Source of the DNA: JBBTXJ01 sp038061815
GTDB lineage: Bacteria; Patescibacteriota; Patescibacteriia; Magasanikbacterales; JBBTXJ01
DNA: 6,831 nucleotides
Reading direction: 5' to 3'
Assembly (NCBI GenBank): GCA_038061815.1
Contig: JBBTYK010000030.1
Coordinates: 1 to 6,831, forward strand
The translations under genes were made by a program, and so were the position numbers. Positions within the stretch are counted from its first letter, which is position 1. Each line of letters starts with the position of its first letter. Below, in pieces: positions 1-5,553 of the stretch. The notes beneath the pieces are model-generated. The model was not told where the DNA came from and did no database searches. It saw nothing but the letters and a program-made list of their open reading frames with translations.

Positions 1-807
1 CGCGGATGGGAGCTGTACGTTAAAAACGTGAGGTCATATTATATTTTTATCCTGCTATTCCTCGCGGCGTCGCTCGTAGTCAATTTCATCTCCACCCTGT
101 ACGGCCCCACCATCGGCACGCTCCTCGCCAAAAACTGGGACGAGCTGGCGAGTTTCAGTCTCATCGCCATTCCGCTCTTTATTATCTTGTTCTATCTGGA
201 ACTTACCGTGCTCTCCGCCCTCAACACGCGCCTTGAAAACCGCAGCGTCAACGTCTCTGAAGCATTAGTGGGAACTGTGCGGCGCCTGCCCTCCGCGCTC
301 GGGGCGTATGTCATTTCAGTCCTCCCAACGCTCGCCGGCTCTCTGTTGCTCATCTCGCTCGGCGTGGGCATCGGCAAGGATGCGATTCGCGCGCCGGAAT
401 TCAACATCAGCACAGCCGCGATTATCGGAATCATTGTTGGATTCGTGTTGCTCATTGTCGGCATCGCGCTCCTCTTTTGGCTTTTCTTCTCCCACCTTGA
501 AGCGCTCCTCGCCGGCAAAGGGCCGCTCGCCGCAATCGCCGCCAGTTACCGCATAGTGCGCGGCCGCTGGTGGGCGCTCTTTGGCCGCATTCTCGGCACG
601 GCGATTATCATTTCCACGGTGGTCTATCTTATCAACAGCATTTTGGATTGGGTCACGGTTGACGCCATCATGGTTGCGGTATTCAAAGCCGGTGAAGAAG
701 CGCAAAGCATTGTGAAACTCATCAGTTCAACCGTTCTTGGCGTGCTCGTGGCGCCGTGGGGATACGGCATCACGATGATATTATACAAAACGATGAGAGG
801 CTCGTAG
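1..807 (+). CDS. Polytopic membrane protein, 5' truncated
   Basis: The reading frame is open from base 1, so the gene almost certainly begins upstream. A GTG at 28 is a formal start but has no well-placed Shine-Dalgarno, and the residues before it (GWELYVKN) resemble the amphipathic segment that precedes the first membrane helix in related proteins. About 269 residues are visible. Counting from the GTG, hydrophobic segments lie near residues 5-25, 43-66, 91-115, 130-155, 183-205 and 230-253, giving about six transmembrane helices with short polar loops. No catalytic motif is visible. The pattern resembles the poorly characterised integral-membrane families often named glycerophosphoryl diester phosphodiesterase membrane domain or DUF975-like, which are common in Candidate Phyla Radiation genomes; this assignment is from general appearance only. 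It ends 5 bp before gatB, so co-transcription is likely. Confidence 0.75.
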   Translation, partial: RGWELYVKNVRSYYIFILLFLAASLVVNFISTLYGPTIGTLLAKNWDELASFSLIAIPLFIILFYLELTVLSALNTRLENRSVNVSEALVGTVRRLPSALGAYVISVLPTLAGSLLLISLGVGIGKDAIRAPEFNISTAAIIGIIVGFVLLIVGIALLFWLFFSHLEALLAGKGPLAAIAASYRIVRGRWWALFGRILGTAIIISTVVYLINSILDWVTVDAIMVAVFKAGEEAQSIVKLISSTVLGVLVAPWGYGITMILYKTMRGS

Positions 808-812
808 ATTCT

Positions 813-2285
813 ATGCAGCTTGAAACGGTCATCGGTCTGGAAATCCACGTCCAGTTGAAAACCAAATCCAAAATGTTCTGCTCGTGCGACAACGCGGGAG
901 AATTTGCGCCGCCGAACACCACCATCTGCCCCATCTGCGTGGGACATCCGGGCACGCTGCCGGTGCCGAACCGCACCGCGATTGAGTGGAGCGTAAAAGC
1001 GGCAAAAGCCATCGGCTGTCGCATTAATCCGGTTTCAAAATTTGACCGCAAACATTATTTTTATCCTGATTTGCCGAAAGGTTACCAGATTTCACAGTAC
1101 GACCAGCCCATTGGCGTGGACGGCGCGCTGGATGTTGACGTGGACGGCAAGCCGGTCCGCGTGCGTTTTGAGCGCCTTCATTTGGAAGAAGACGCGGCAA
1201 AAAATTTCCATCGCGACGGCGCAACGCTCGTGGATTTCAACCGGTGCGGCACGCCGTTGATGGAGATTGTCACAAAACCGGATATGCGCACACCGGCGCA
1301 GGCAAAAACATTTTTGCAGGAACTGCGCCGCATTATGCGGGCGGTTGGCGTGTCCGATGCCGACATGGAAAAGGGACACCTGCGCTGCGACGCGAACATC
1401 TCGCTCCGTCCCGCGGGCGAGGAAAAACTGTACCCCAAAACGGAAATTAAAAACATCAATTCATTTCGTTCCGTGGAACGCGCGCTCACTTTTGAAATTG
1501 AACGGCAGACTAAATTGTGGAACGACGGCACGCCGGTGGACCGACTTTCAACGCGCGGCTGGAACGATGACCGCGGCTCCACCGAGGAGCAGCGCGTAAA
1601 AGAGGAAGCGGCGGATTATCGCTATTTCCCGGACCCGGATTTACCGCCAATGAATCTACGCGAGATTGAAGCCGCGGTGACCTTGCCGGAACTGCCACAG
1701 GCAACGCGGACGCGACTGATGCGCGAATATGCGCTGTCGCCCGAGGACGCGTTCACGCTCACAGAATCCCGCGAGTGGATTTCCTTCACCGAGGCGGTTT
1801 TCAGCGAACTGTACGCATGGCTCTCATCGTTGCCGGCCGAAGAACGAAAACCGGAACACGCAACGCTCGGCAAACTGACGGGCGGGTGGCTTACGAGCAA
1901 ATTACTTGGTAAAATGGGAGAACGCGGGATGGCGCTGTCGGACCTTAAGATTACGCCGGAAGACTTCGCCGAGCTTGTTACGCTTGTCGCCACTGAAAAA
2001 GTCAGCAGCACCGGAGCGCAGAAATTGTTAGACCTCATGTTAGATTCCGGCGCAGACCCGTCTCATCTTATGGAGGAACACGGGCTGGGCCAGGTACGCG
2101 ATGCGGCGGTGATTGAAGCCGCGGTCGCGCGCGTGATTGAGGGCAACCCCGATGCGGTGGCAAAATACCGCGCCGGCAAGACGGAGGTTATCAAATTTTT
2201 GCTCGGCATGGTGATGAAGGAGACGGAAGGAAAAGCAGACCCGCGCGTTGCTGAAGAATTACTTAAAAATAAACTTTCATCCTGA
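813..2285 (+). CDS. gatB: Aspartyl/glutamyl-tRNA amidotransferase subunit B
   Basis: GatB of the GatCAB complex phosphorylates Glu-tRNA(Gln) (or Asp-tRNA(Asn)) and, with ammonia from GatA, converts it to Gln-tRNA(Gln) or Asn-tRNA(Asn) in the cytoplasm. The 490-residue product has the usual length. It opens with ETVIGLEIHVQLKTKSKMFC, carries a C23-x-C25...C39-x2-C42 metal-binding cluster, FDRKHYFYPDLPKGYQIS at 77-94, HLEEDAAK at 123-130 and the family signature VDFNRCGTPLMEI at 140-152. A YqeY-like tRNA-binding tail fills roughly the last 150 residues. The ATG at 813 is chosen because homologs begin at this point; an in-frame ATG at 756 would add 19 unrelated residues overlapping the upstream gene. 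GAGAGG at 795-800 is a distant possible ribosome site. The last residues (SS) and the TGA stop come from palindromic element A. No gatA or gatC is in the window. Confidence 0.97.
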   Translation: MQLETVIGLEIHVQLKTKSKMFCSCDNAGEFAPPNTTICPICVGHPGTLPVPNRTAIEWSVKAAKAIGCRINPVSKFDRKHYFYPDLPKGYQISQYDQPIGVDGALDVDVDGKPVRVRFERLHLEEDAAKNFHRDGATLVDFNRCGTPLMEIVTKPDMRTPAQAKTFLQELRRIMRAVGVSDADMEKGHLRCDANISLRPAGEEKLYPKTEIKNINSFRSVERALTFEIERQTKLWNDGTPVDRLSTRGWNDDRGSTEEQRVKEEAADYRYFPDPDLPPMNLREIEAAVTLPELPQATRTRLMREYALSPEDAFTLTESREWISFTEAVFSELYAWLSSLPAEERKPEHATLGKLTGGWLTSKLLGKMGERGMALSDLKITPEDFAELVTLVATEKVSSTGAQKLLDLMLDSGADPSHLMEEHGLGQVRDAAVIEAAVARVIEGNPDAVAKYRAGKTEVIKFLLGMVMKETEGKADPRVAEELLKNKLSS

Positions 2286-2303
2286 GCAAAGTCGAAGGAT
2301 CTT
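2277..2303 (+). repeat. Palindromic element A, spanning the gatB stop
   Basis: This 27-bp element of the TCATCCTGAGC...AAGGATCTT type has outer arms ATCCT (2279-2283) and AGGAT (2296-2300) and an imperfect inner stem. The TGA stop of gatB (2283-2285) lies inside it. AAGGA at 2295-2299 is positioned as the ribosome site of the next gene. It has the same orientation as copies B, C, D and E. Confidence 0.8.
2295..2299 (+). promoter_or_regulatory. Ribosome binding site supplied by element A
   Basis: AAGGA lies 9 nt before the ATG at 2309. It is part of the 3' arm of palindromic element A, so folding of the element could mask it. Confidence 0.55.
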
Positions 2304-2308
2304 CAACT

Positions 2309-2776
2309 ATGAAACATCTCCTCGTCACCACCCTTGCGCTTCTCATCGGCATCTTTGTGGGCATCGGCATTTCGTATACTGTAGAAAAACCGGAAGTAAC
2401 ACCTCTTCTCCGCACTGATGGCGGGCCGGAGACCGCGGTGGGCCCGGGCGAGGCGGTGGTGGTGTTCGCGCCCGGCGGACTGTTTTCACTGCAAGAGAAA
2501 GAATATCTTACCAAAAACGTCACCCAGCCGGTTGTGCTGTATTACCATCTCATCGGCTCGCCGCTCGTGTCGCTCATGGTGGAAAAATCTTCCGCGAACG
2601 CGCGCGAGGTTTCAGTTACCGGCATTCAGCAAAACAGCGCGTACAGCAGTTTCACGCAGTCCACCAACCAGGCGTGGGTACCGGAATGTTTCAATCAAAC
2701 ATGCGGCAACATCCCTGACAAATTCCGCACGCTCTATCCGGCGCTGTATCAGGAAGCGTCGCGCCGAGTACGATAA
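2309..2776 (+). CDS. Signal-anchored extracytoplasmic protein, unknown function
   Basis: I do not recognise this 155-residue protein. It begins MKH followed by a hydrophobic stretch at about residues 4-23, which fits a signal peptide or single N-terminal membrane anchor with the remainder outside the membrane. There is no lipobox cysteine. A Gly/Pro-rich linker (about 38-48) leads to a probable beta-rich section (VVVFAPGGLFSL, PVVLYYHLIGSPLVSLMV), and two cysteines at 127 and 132 (C-x4-C) could form a disulfide or bind metal. The ATG at 2309 is chosen because AAGGA sits 9 nt upstream and the hydrophobic segment follows at once. The gene starts 23 bp after gatB and is flanked by palindromic elements A and B in direct orientation. 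A longer overlapping frame at 2418-2897 is Arg/Ser-rich and considered a shadow. Confidence 0.75.
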   Translation: MKHLLVTTLALLIGIFVGIGISYTVEKPEVTPLLRTDGGPETAVGPGEAVVVFAPGGLFSLQEKEYLTKNVTQPVVLYYHLIGSPLVSLMVEKSSANAREVSVTGIQQNSAYSSFTQSTNQAWVPECFNQTCGNIPDKFRTLYPALYQEASRRVR

Positions 2777-2780
2777 AAAT

Positions 2781-2824
2781 GTCATTCTGGAGGGCCCCGA
2801 TGTTCATCGGGGCCCGATAGAATC
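2781..2824 (+). repeat. Palindromic element B, strong intergenic hairpin
   Basis: This 44-bp element begins GTCATTCTGGAG and ends GATAGAATC. Its core is a perfect 11-bp GC-rich inverted repeat (2792-2802 with 2805-2815) around a tiny loop, and its outer arms ATTCT (2784-2788) and AGAAT (2819-2823) also pair. It fills most of the space between the signal-anchored protein and malic enzyme. No T-run follows, so it is not a classical intrinsic terminator. It shares both ends with element D but has an unrelated core. Confidence 0.85.
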
Positions 2825-2829
2825 CATCT

Positions 2830-3909
2830 ATGAATTATCAAGAGGAATCACTCAAACTGCACGAACACTATCGGGGGAAGCTGGAAATCAAATCTAAGCT
2901 TCCCCCTTTACGTTCGCGCGATGATTTATCCCTCGCCTACACGCCCGGAGTGGCGGAACCGTGTCGCAGGATTGCGGCAAACAAAGAAGATATATACAAG
3001 TACACGTTCAAGGGCAACATGGTAGCAGTGATAACAAATGGAACCTCGGTACTGGGTCTCGGCAACATCGGCCCGGAGGCGGCACTGCCGGTGATGGAAG
3101 GCAAATGCGTGCTGTTTAAGGAATTTGCAAACATTGACGCGTTTCCCATCTGCATCGCCTCGGAAAACCCGGCCGAGGTGATTGCCACGGTGCGCAACAT
3201 CGCCACCGTGTTTGGCGGCATCAATTTGGAAGACATCAAAGCGCCNNNNNNNNNNNNNNNNNNNNNNNNNNNNNNNNNNNNNNNNNNNNNNNNNNNNNNN
3301 NNNNNNNNNNNNNNNNNNNNNNNNNNNNNNNNNNNNNNNNNNNNNATGTGCGATAGCAAGGGAATTATTTACGAAGGGCGCGGCGTCATTGCGAGCGAAG
3401 CGAAGCAATCTAACCAAATAAATACTGCAAAACTGGAAATCGCCACTCTTACCAACCGTGATAAAAAACAAGGCACGCTTGCGGATGCCATTCACGGCGC
3501 TGACGTATTCATCGGCGTATCCGTGAAAGACGCGCTCACTCCAGACATGGTAAAAACCATGGCGCCGGACGCCATTATCTTCGCGATGGCAAATCCTGAC
3601 CCGGAAATTCTGCCGGACACAGCGCGAGCGGCTGGCGCCGCAGTGGTGGCAACCGGCCGGAGCGATTATCCCAACCAAGTAAACAACGTGCTCGGCTTCC
3701 CGGGCATTTTCCGCGGCGTGCTTGATGTCCGCGCAACCCGCATTACGGAAGCAACGAAACTCGCCGCGGCCGAAGCGCTCGCCGCAACCGTTCCCAACCC
3801 AACGAGAGATGCCATCCTCCCATACGCGCTTGACAAATCCGTTGTTCCGGCGATTGCGGAGGCGGTAAAACAAATTGTCATTCTGGAGCGAGGCGAAGCC
3901 GAGCGATAG
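2830..3909 (+). CDS. Malic enzyme (malate dehydrogenase, decarboxylating), with assembly gap
   Basis: Malic enzyme oxidatively decarboxylates malate to pyruvate and CO2 with reduction of NAD(P)+, in the cytoplasm. The N-terminal part has RDDLSLAYTPGVAEPC (catalytic Tyr37), VLGLGNIGPEAALPVMEGK (catalytic Lys92), DAFPI and GGINLEDIKAP. After the gap come CDSKGIIYEGR, ADVFIGVS, FAMANPDPEI and ATGRSDYPNQVNNVLGFPGIFRG. It is the short form with no fused phosphotransacetylase domain. The 100 N (3246-3345) hide the rest of the metal site (FHDDQHGTA) and the nucleotide-binding glycine motif, so cofactor preference cannot be read. Palindromic element C adds V-I-A-S-E-A-K-Q-S in frame after YEGR, and element D encodes the last ten residues and the TAG stop. 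The ATG at 2830 starts at the usual family position, but no convincing Shine-Dalgarno precedes it because element B ends 5 bp upstream. Coordinates include a gap of uncertain true length. Confidence 0.93.
   Translation: MNYQEESLKLHEHYRGKLEIKSKLPPLRSRDDLSLAYTPGVAEPCRRIAANKEDIYKYTFKGNMVAVITNGTSVLGLGNIGPEAALPVMEGKCVLFKEFANIDAFPICIASENPAEVIATVRNIATVFGGINLEDIKAXXXXXXXXXXXXXXXXXXXXXXXXXXXXXXXXXXMCDSKGIIYEGRGVIASEAKQSNQINTAKLEIATLTNRDKKQGTLADAIHGADVFIGVSVKDALTPDMVKTMAPDAIIFAMANPDPEILPDTARAAGAAVVATGRSDYPNQVNNVLGFPGIFRGVLDVRATRITEATKLAAAEALAATVPNPTRDAILPYALDKSVVPAIAEAVKQIVILERGEAER
3246..3345. other. Assembly gap (100 N)
   Basis: Exactly 100 N interrupt malic enzyme. Comparison with the general family layout suggests about 75 residues (roughly 225 bp) are missing between the EDIKAP and CDSKG motifs, so 100 is probably a placeholder rather than a measured length. 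The frame happens to stay open across it. Confidence 0.95.
3385..3411 (+). repeat. Palindromic element C, in frame inside malic enzyme
   Basis: This 27-bp element runs from GTCATTGCGAG to GCAATCT, with outer arms ATTGC (3388-3392) and GCAAT (3405-3409). It is exactly nine codons (VIASEAKQS), aligned to the reading frame. It sits where malic enzymes normally have a short surface segment between YEGR and the Lys/Glu-rich stretch before LTN. Confidence 0.85.
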
Positions 3910-3913
3910 AATC
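3877..3913 (+). repeat. Palindromic element D, encoding the malic enzyme C terminus
   Basis: This 37-bp element runs from GTCATTCTGGAG to GATAGAATC, with outer arms ATTCT (3880-3884) and AGAAT (3908-3912) and a GGC-gaa-GCC core (3892-3900). It encodes VILERGEAER and the TAG stop (3907-3909). Its ends match element B, while its core differs. Confidence 0.85.
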
Positions 3914-3941
3914 AAAAAAAAGCGCCGTGTGAAACGGCGCT
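3914..3941 (-). terminator. Intrinsic terminator of the miaA/zinc-finger transcript
   Basis: AGCGCCGT (3921-3928) pairs perfectly with ACGGCGCT (3934-3941) around a 5-nt loop. On the minus strand the stem is followed by eight T (plus-strand A at 3914-3921), a textbook rho-independent terminator overlapping the stop of the zinc-finger gene. On the plus strand a weaker T-run at 3949-3954 follows eight bases after the stem, so it may also act on the malic enzyme transcript. Confidence 0.85.
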
Positions 3942-4518
3942 AACGCGTCTTTTTGTTACGCGGCTTTCTCCCTTTCTCGTAATACCACGCGGCGTAGTGG
4001 TTACGACATCGTCCCCGCGCAACCTGCAGCCGATAACACCCGCGCTCCCTGCATTGGGGCGACGCGGTTCCGTATGGCCGACGCGGGCGAATCTTGGTGA
4101 GGGGTTTCCCTTGAAGTTGCTGCCTCCGATGTTGACGGCACAGGTCTTTGGCATGAACGACACGCCCGCACGGTGAAAATGAACACACGCGTTTTTCATG
4201 CGCCGGACGATACGCTCTGCCGAACGGCACGAGCGATTCACCGCGCAATCGCTGTGCGCGATGTTCTTTGCACAACCCATACTGAAGGCCGGGCCGATTA
4301 CACGACGGTCCGACGCAAGGAAGCGCGTGCCGTCTCCGCTCTGCCATGTAATGCCGTCGGCAGACGCCTCTGCATTCAGCATTTCTCTCACACGAGTCAA
4401 TCTCGCATTTTGGCGCATGCGCGACGCGCCATCGAAGATAGTGCATTATGCAATAACCGCGCGTACGCGCCTTTTTACCGCATCCCTCCTCAAGGCAAAT
4501 CTTTTCTTTTTCTTCCAC
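3940..4518 (-). CDS. Protein with five C-x4-C-x9-C-x2-H zinc-finger-like repeats
   Basis: The 192-residue product carries five exact C-x4-C-x9-C-x2-H units: C8/C13/C23/H26, C38/C43/C53/H56, C68/C73/C83/H86, C112/C117/C127/H130 and C156/C161/C171/H174. Each probably binds one Zn2+. Between the units are basic linkers rich in Arg (YLRWR, HRAQRLRGESL, HRRQQLQGKPL), and the C terminus is Lys/Arg-rich, so nucleic-acid binding is a reasonable inference; there is no catalytic domain. Similar single units occur next to nuclease or unknown domains in phage and actinobacterial proteins, from general knowledge. The start is the GTG at 4518, fixed by AGGAGG six nt upstream. It begins 24 bp after the miaA stop, so it is likely translated from the miaA transcript, and it ends inside a terminator. 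Exact function is unknown. Confidence 0.88.
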   Translation of the reverse strand: MEEKEKICLEEGCGKKARTRGYCIMHYLRWRVAHAPKCEIDSCERNAECRGVCRRHYMAERRRHALPCVGPSCNRPGLQYGLCKEHRAQRLRGESLVPFGRAYRPAHEKRVCSFSPCGRVVHAKDLCRQHRRQQLQGKPLTKIRPRRPYGTASPQCRERGCYRLQVARGRCRNHYAAWYYEKGRKPRNKKTR

Positions 4519-4524
4519 GGCAAC

Positions 4525-4530
4525 CCTCCT
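4525..4530 (-). promoter_or_regulatory. Strong Shine-Dalgarno deciding a GTG start
   Basis: AGGAGG on the minus strand lies six nt before the GTG at 4518, supporting that non-ATG start for the zinc-finger protein. Confidence 0.85.
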
Positions 4531-4542
4531 TATATCGCCACA

Positions 4543-5553
4543 CTAATCGTTCTGCCTGTCTTTGTCAACGCGCGACAGCGCCTCTTTCGCGTTGCGCACC
4601 CACTCCACATACTTCATCCGCCTAAGCCAGGTGAGCTGACGGCGGGCGTAGGCGTGGGTGTGATTTTTTATTGCGCATTTGAGCGTTTCTATTTCGTCAT
4701 TTCGAGCGAGTCCGCCTTGACGGACGAGCCGAGAAATCTCATCGGTTAGATTCCTCGACTTCGTCCCGCTACGCGGGACTCCGCTCGGAATGACATACGC
4801 TGGGCGTTCAATAATCTCCCGATACCCAATCGTCCGAAACGCCGGCAAGTTCGCTGGATACTTTTTCAGGAGTCCGCGCACCTCATTAACTAAGCCGCGC
4901 GCAAACATATCATCCACCCGCGCGTCAATGCGGCGGTATAATTCCTCGCGCGGCAGAACAATGCCAATGACAAGCGCGTCATACAGCGGCTCGTTTTTTG
5001 TTTTCAGCGCCGATGGTTTGCGGCCGGTTGCATGCCACATCTCCAAAGCACGCACCAAATACCGCTTCCCCGCGCCCAAACGTTCCGCTTCTTCCGGGTC
5101 AATCGCCGCAAGTTCTTTTTGCAATTCAGAAACGCTTTTTTTCTCAAGTTCGGCGCGGAGCGCAGGATTCGGCTTCACGGCCGGAATATCCCAGTTCTCA
5201 ACTAACGCCTGCACATAGAGTCCGGTTCCGCCCACCACAATCGGCACATGACCGCGGGCGTGGATGTCCGCAATCACGCATTTAGCGCGCGCCAAAAAAT
5301 CCGCGAGCGTAAAATCCTCGTCAGGGTCAACAATATCTATGAGATGCTGTGGTACGTCCGGTAGACGCTCTTTCCCCGTACCGATATCCATGCCGAGGTA
5401 TACCTGACGAGAATCCGCGGAGATAATTTCACCGAAAGATTGCTTCGGGCCGTCTGGCCCTCGCAATGACAGGTCGCGCGCCACCGCAAGCGCAAGCGCC
5501 GTTTTCCCAGACCCCGTCGGCCCGACTATTGCAATGAGGAGTCGTTGTGCCAT
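4543..5553 (-). CDS. miaA: tRNA dimethylallyltransferase with in-frame repeat insertions
   Basis: MiaA transfers the dimethylallyl group of DMAPP to N6 of adenosine 37 in tRNAs that read codons starting with U. The product shows the P-loop GPTGSGKT (11-18), ISADSRQVY with the expected catalytic Asp47, MDIGTGK, HLID, GGTGLY (108-113), RTIGYREI (240-247) and YARRQLTWLRR (302-312). At 336 residues it is longer than most MiaA proteins (about 300-316). The excess is explained by two repeat-derived segments: about 11-12 residues (SLRGPDGPKQS) between the P-loop helix and GEIISADS, and exactly 33 residues (V254-D286) between GYREIIERPAY and the ETLKCAIKNHT helix. Without them it would be about 292 residues. 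The frame is intact through both, so the gene is probably expressed, though activity is untested. ATG at 5553 has no clear Shine-Dalgarno. It is divergent from the coiled-coil gene and upstream of the zinc-finger gene. Confidence 0.95.
   Translation of the reverse strand: MAQRLLIAIVGPTGSGKTALALAVARDLSLRGPDGPKQSFGEIISADSRQVYLGMDIGTGKERLPDVPQHLIDIVDPDEDFTLADFLARAKCVIADIHARGHVPIVVGGTGLYVQALVENWDIPAVKPNPALRAELEKKSVSELQKELAAIDPEEAERLGAGKRYLVRALEMWHATGRKPSALKTKNEPLYDALVIGIVLPREELYRRIDARVDDMFARGLVNEVRGLLKKYPANLPAFRTIGYREIIERPAYVIPSGVPRSGTKSRNLTDEISRLVRQGGLARNDEIETLKCAIKNHTHAYARRQLTWLRRMKYVEWVRNAKEALSRVDKDRQND
4696..4740 (+). repeat. Palindromic element E, in frame inside miaA (reverse orientation)
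   Basis: This element begins GTCATTTCGAGCGAG and ends GAAATCTC, with outer arms ATTTC (4699-4703) and GAAAT (4733-4737) and inner arms GTCCG (4710-4714) and CGGAC (4721-4725). It lies antisense to miaA and is read there as DEISRLVRQGGLARND. Its reverse complement closely resembles the adjacent element F. Confidence 0.85.
4748..4794 (-). repeat. Palindromic element F, in frame inside miaA
   Basis: Read on the minus strand this 47-bp element begins GTCATTCCGAGCGGAG and ends GAGGAATCT. Outer arms ATTCC/GGAAT are at 4750-4754 and 4787-4791. A perfect 7-bp inner stem, GTCCCGC/GCGGGAC, is at 4763-4769 and 4773-4779, with a 3-nt loop. It encodes VIPSGVPRSGTKSRNL in miaA. With E it forms a head-out inverted pair covering 4696-4794, 99 bp or 33 codons. 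Confidence 0.87.
5437..5470 (-). repeat. Palindromic element G, in frame near the miaA P-loop
   Basis: Read on the minus strand this 34-bp element begins GTCATTGCGAGGG and ends GAAGCAATCT. Outer arms are at 5439-5443 (ATTGC) and 5463-5467 (GCAAT), inner arms at 5447-5451 (GGGCC) and 5456-5460 (GGCCC), with a 4-nt loop. It encodes SLRGPDGPKQS in MiaA (residues 29-39), where homologs go directly from the P-loop helix to the (G/V)E-ISADS strand. Confidence 0.85.

Noticed and set aside
756..812. Upstream ATG start for gatB
   Set aside because: It would overlap the membrane-protein gene and add 19 residues not found in GatB; family alignment places the start at MQLETVIGLE (813).
2283..2285. TGA recoded as glycine, as in Gracilibacteria/Absconditabacteria
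   Set aside because: GatB ends at its family length at this TGA and no conserved Gly position in any gene uses TGA.
2792..2815. Element B hairpin as an ordinary intrinsic terminator
   Set aside because: No T-run follows on either strand and its ends match the dispersed element family, especially element D.
2418..2897. 159-codon plus-strand frame overlapping the signal-anchored protein and malic enzyme
   Set aside because: Arg/Ser/Cys-rich shadow frame running through element B into malic enzyme; conserved residues lie in the other frames.
4173..4749. Long plus-strand open frames opposite miaA and the zinc-finger gene
   Set aside because: They are antisense to two well-supported genes, with low-complexity Arg/Ser/His composition and no ribosome site.
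2277..5470. CRISPR array
   Set aside because: Repeats are irregularly spaced, in both orientations, divergent and partly inside genes; there are no uniform spacers or cas genes.
4696..5470. miaA as a pseudogene because of the insertions
   Set aside because: The frame is intact, all recognisable MiaA motifs are kept and the inserts fall in linkers; loss of activity cannot be excluded but nothing shows it.
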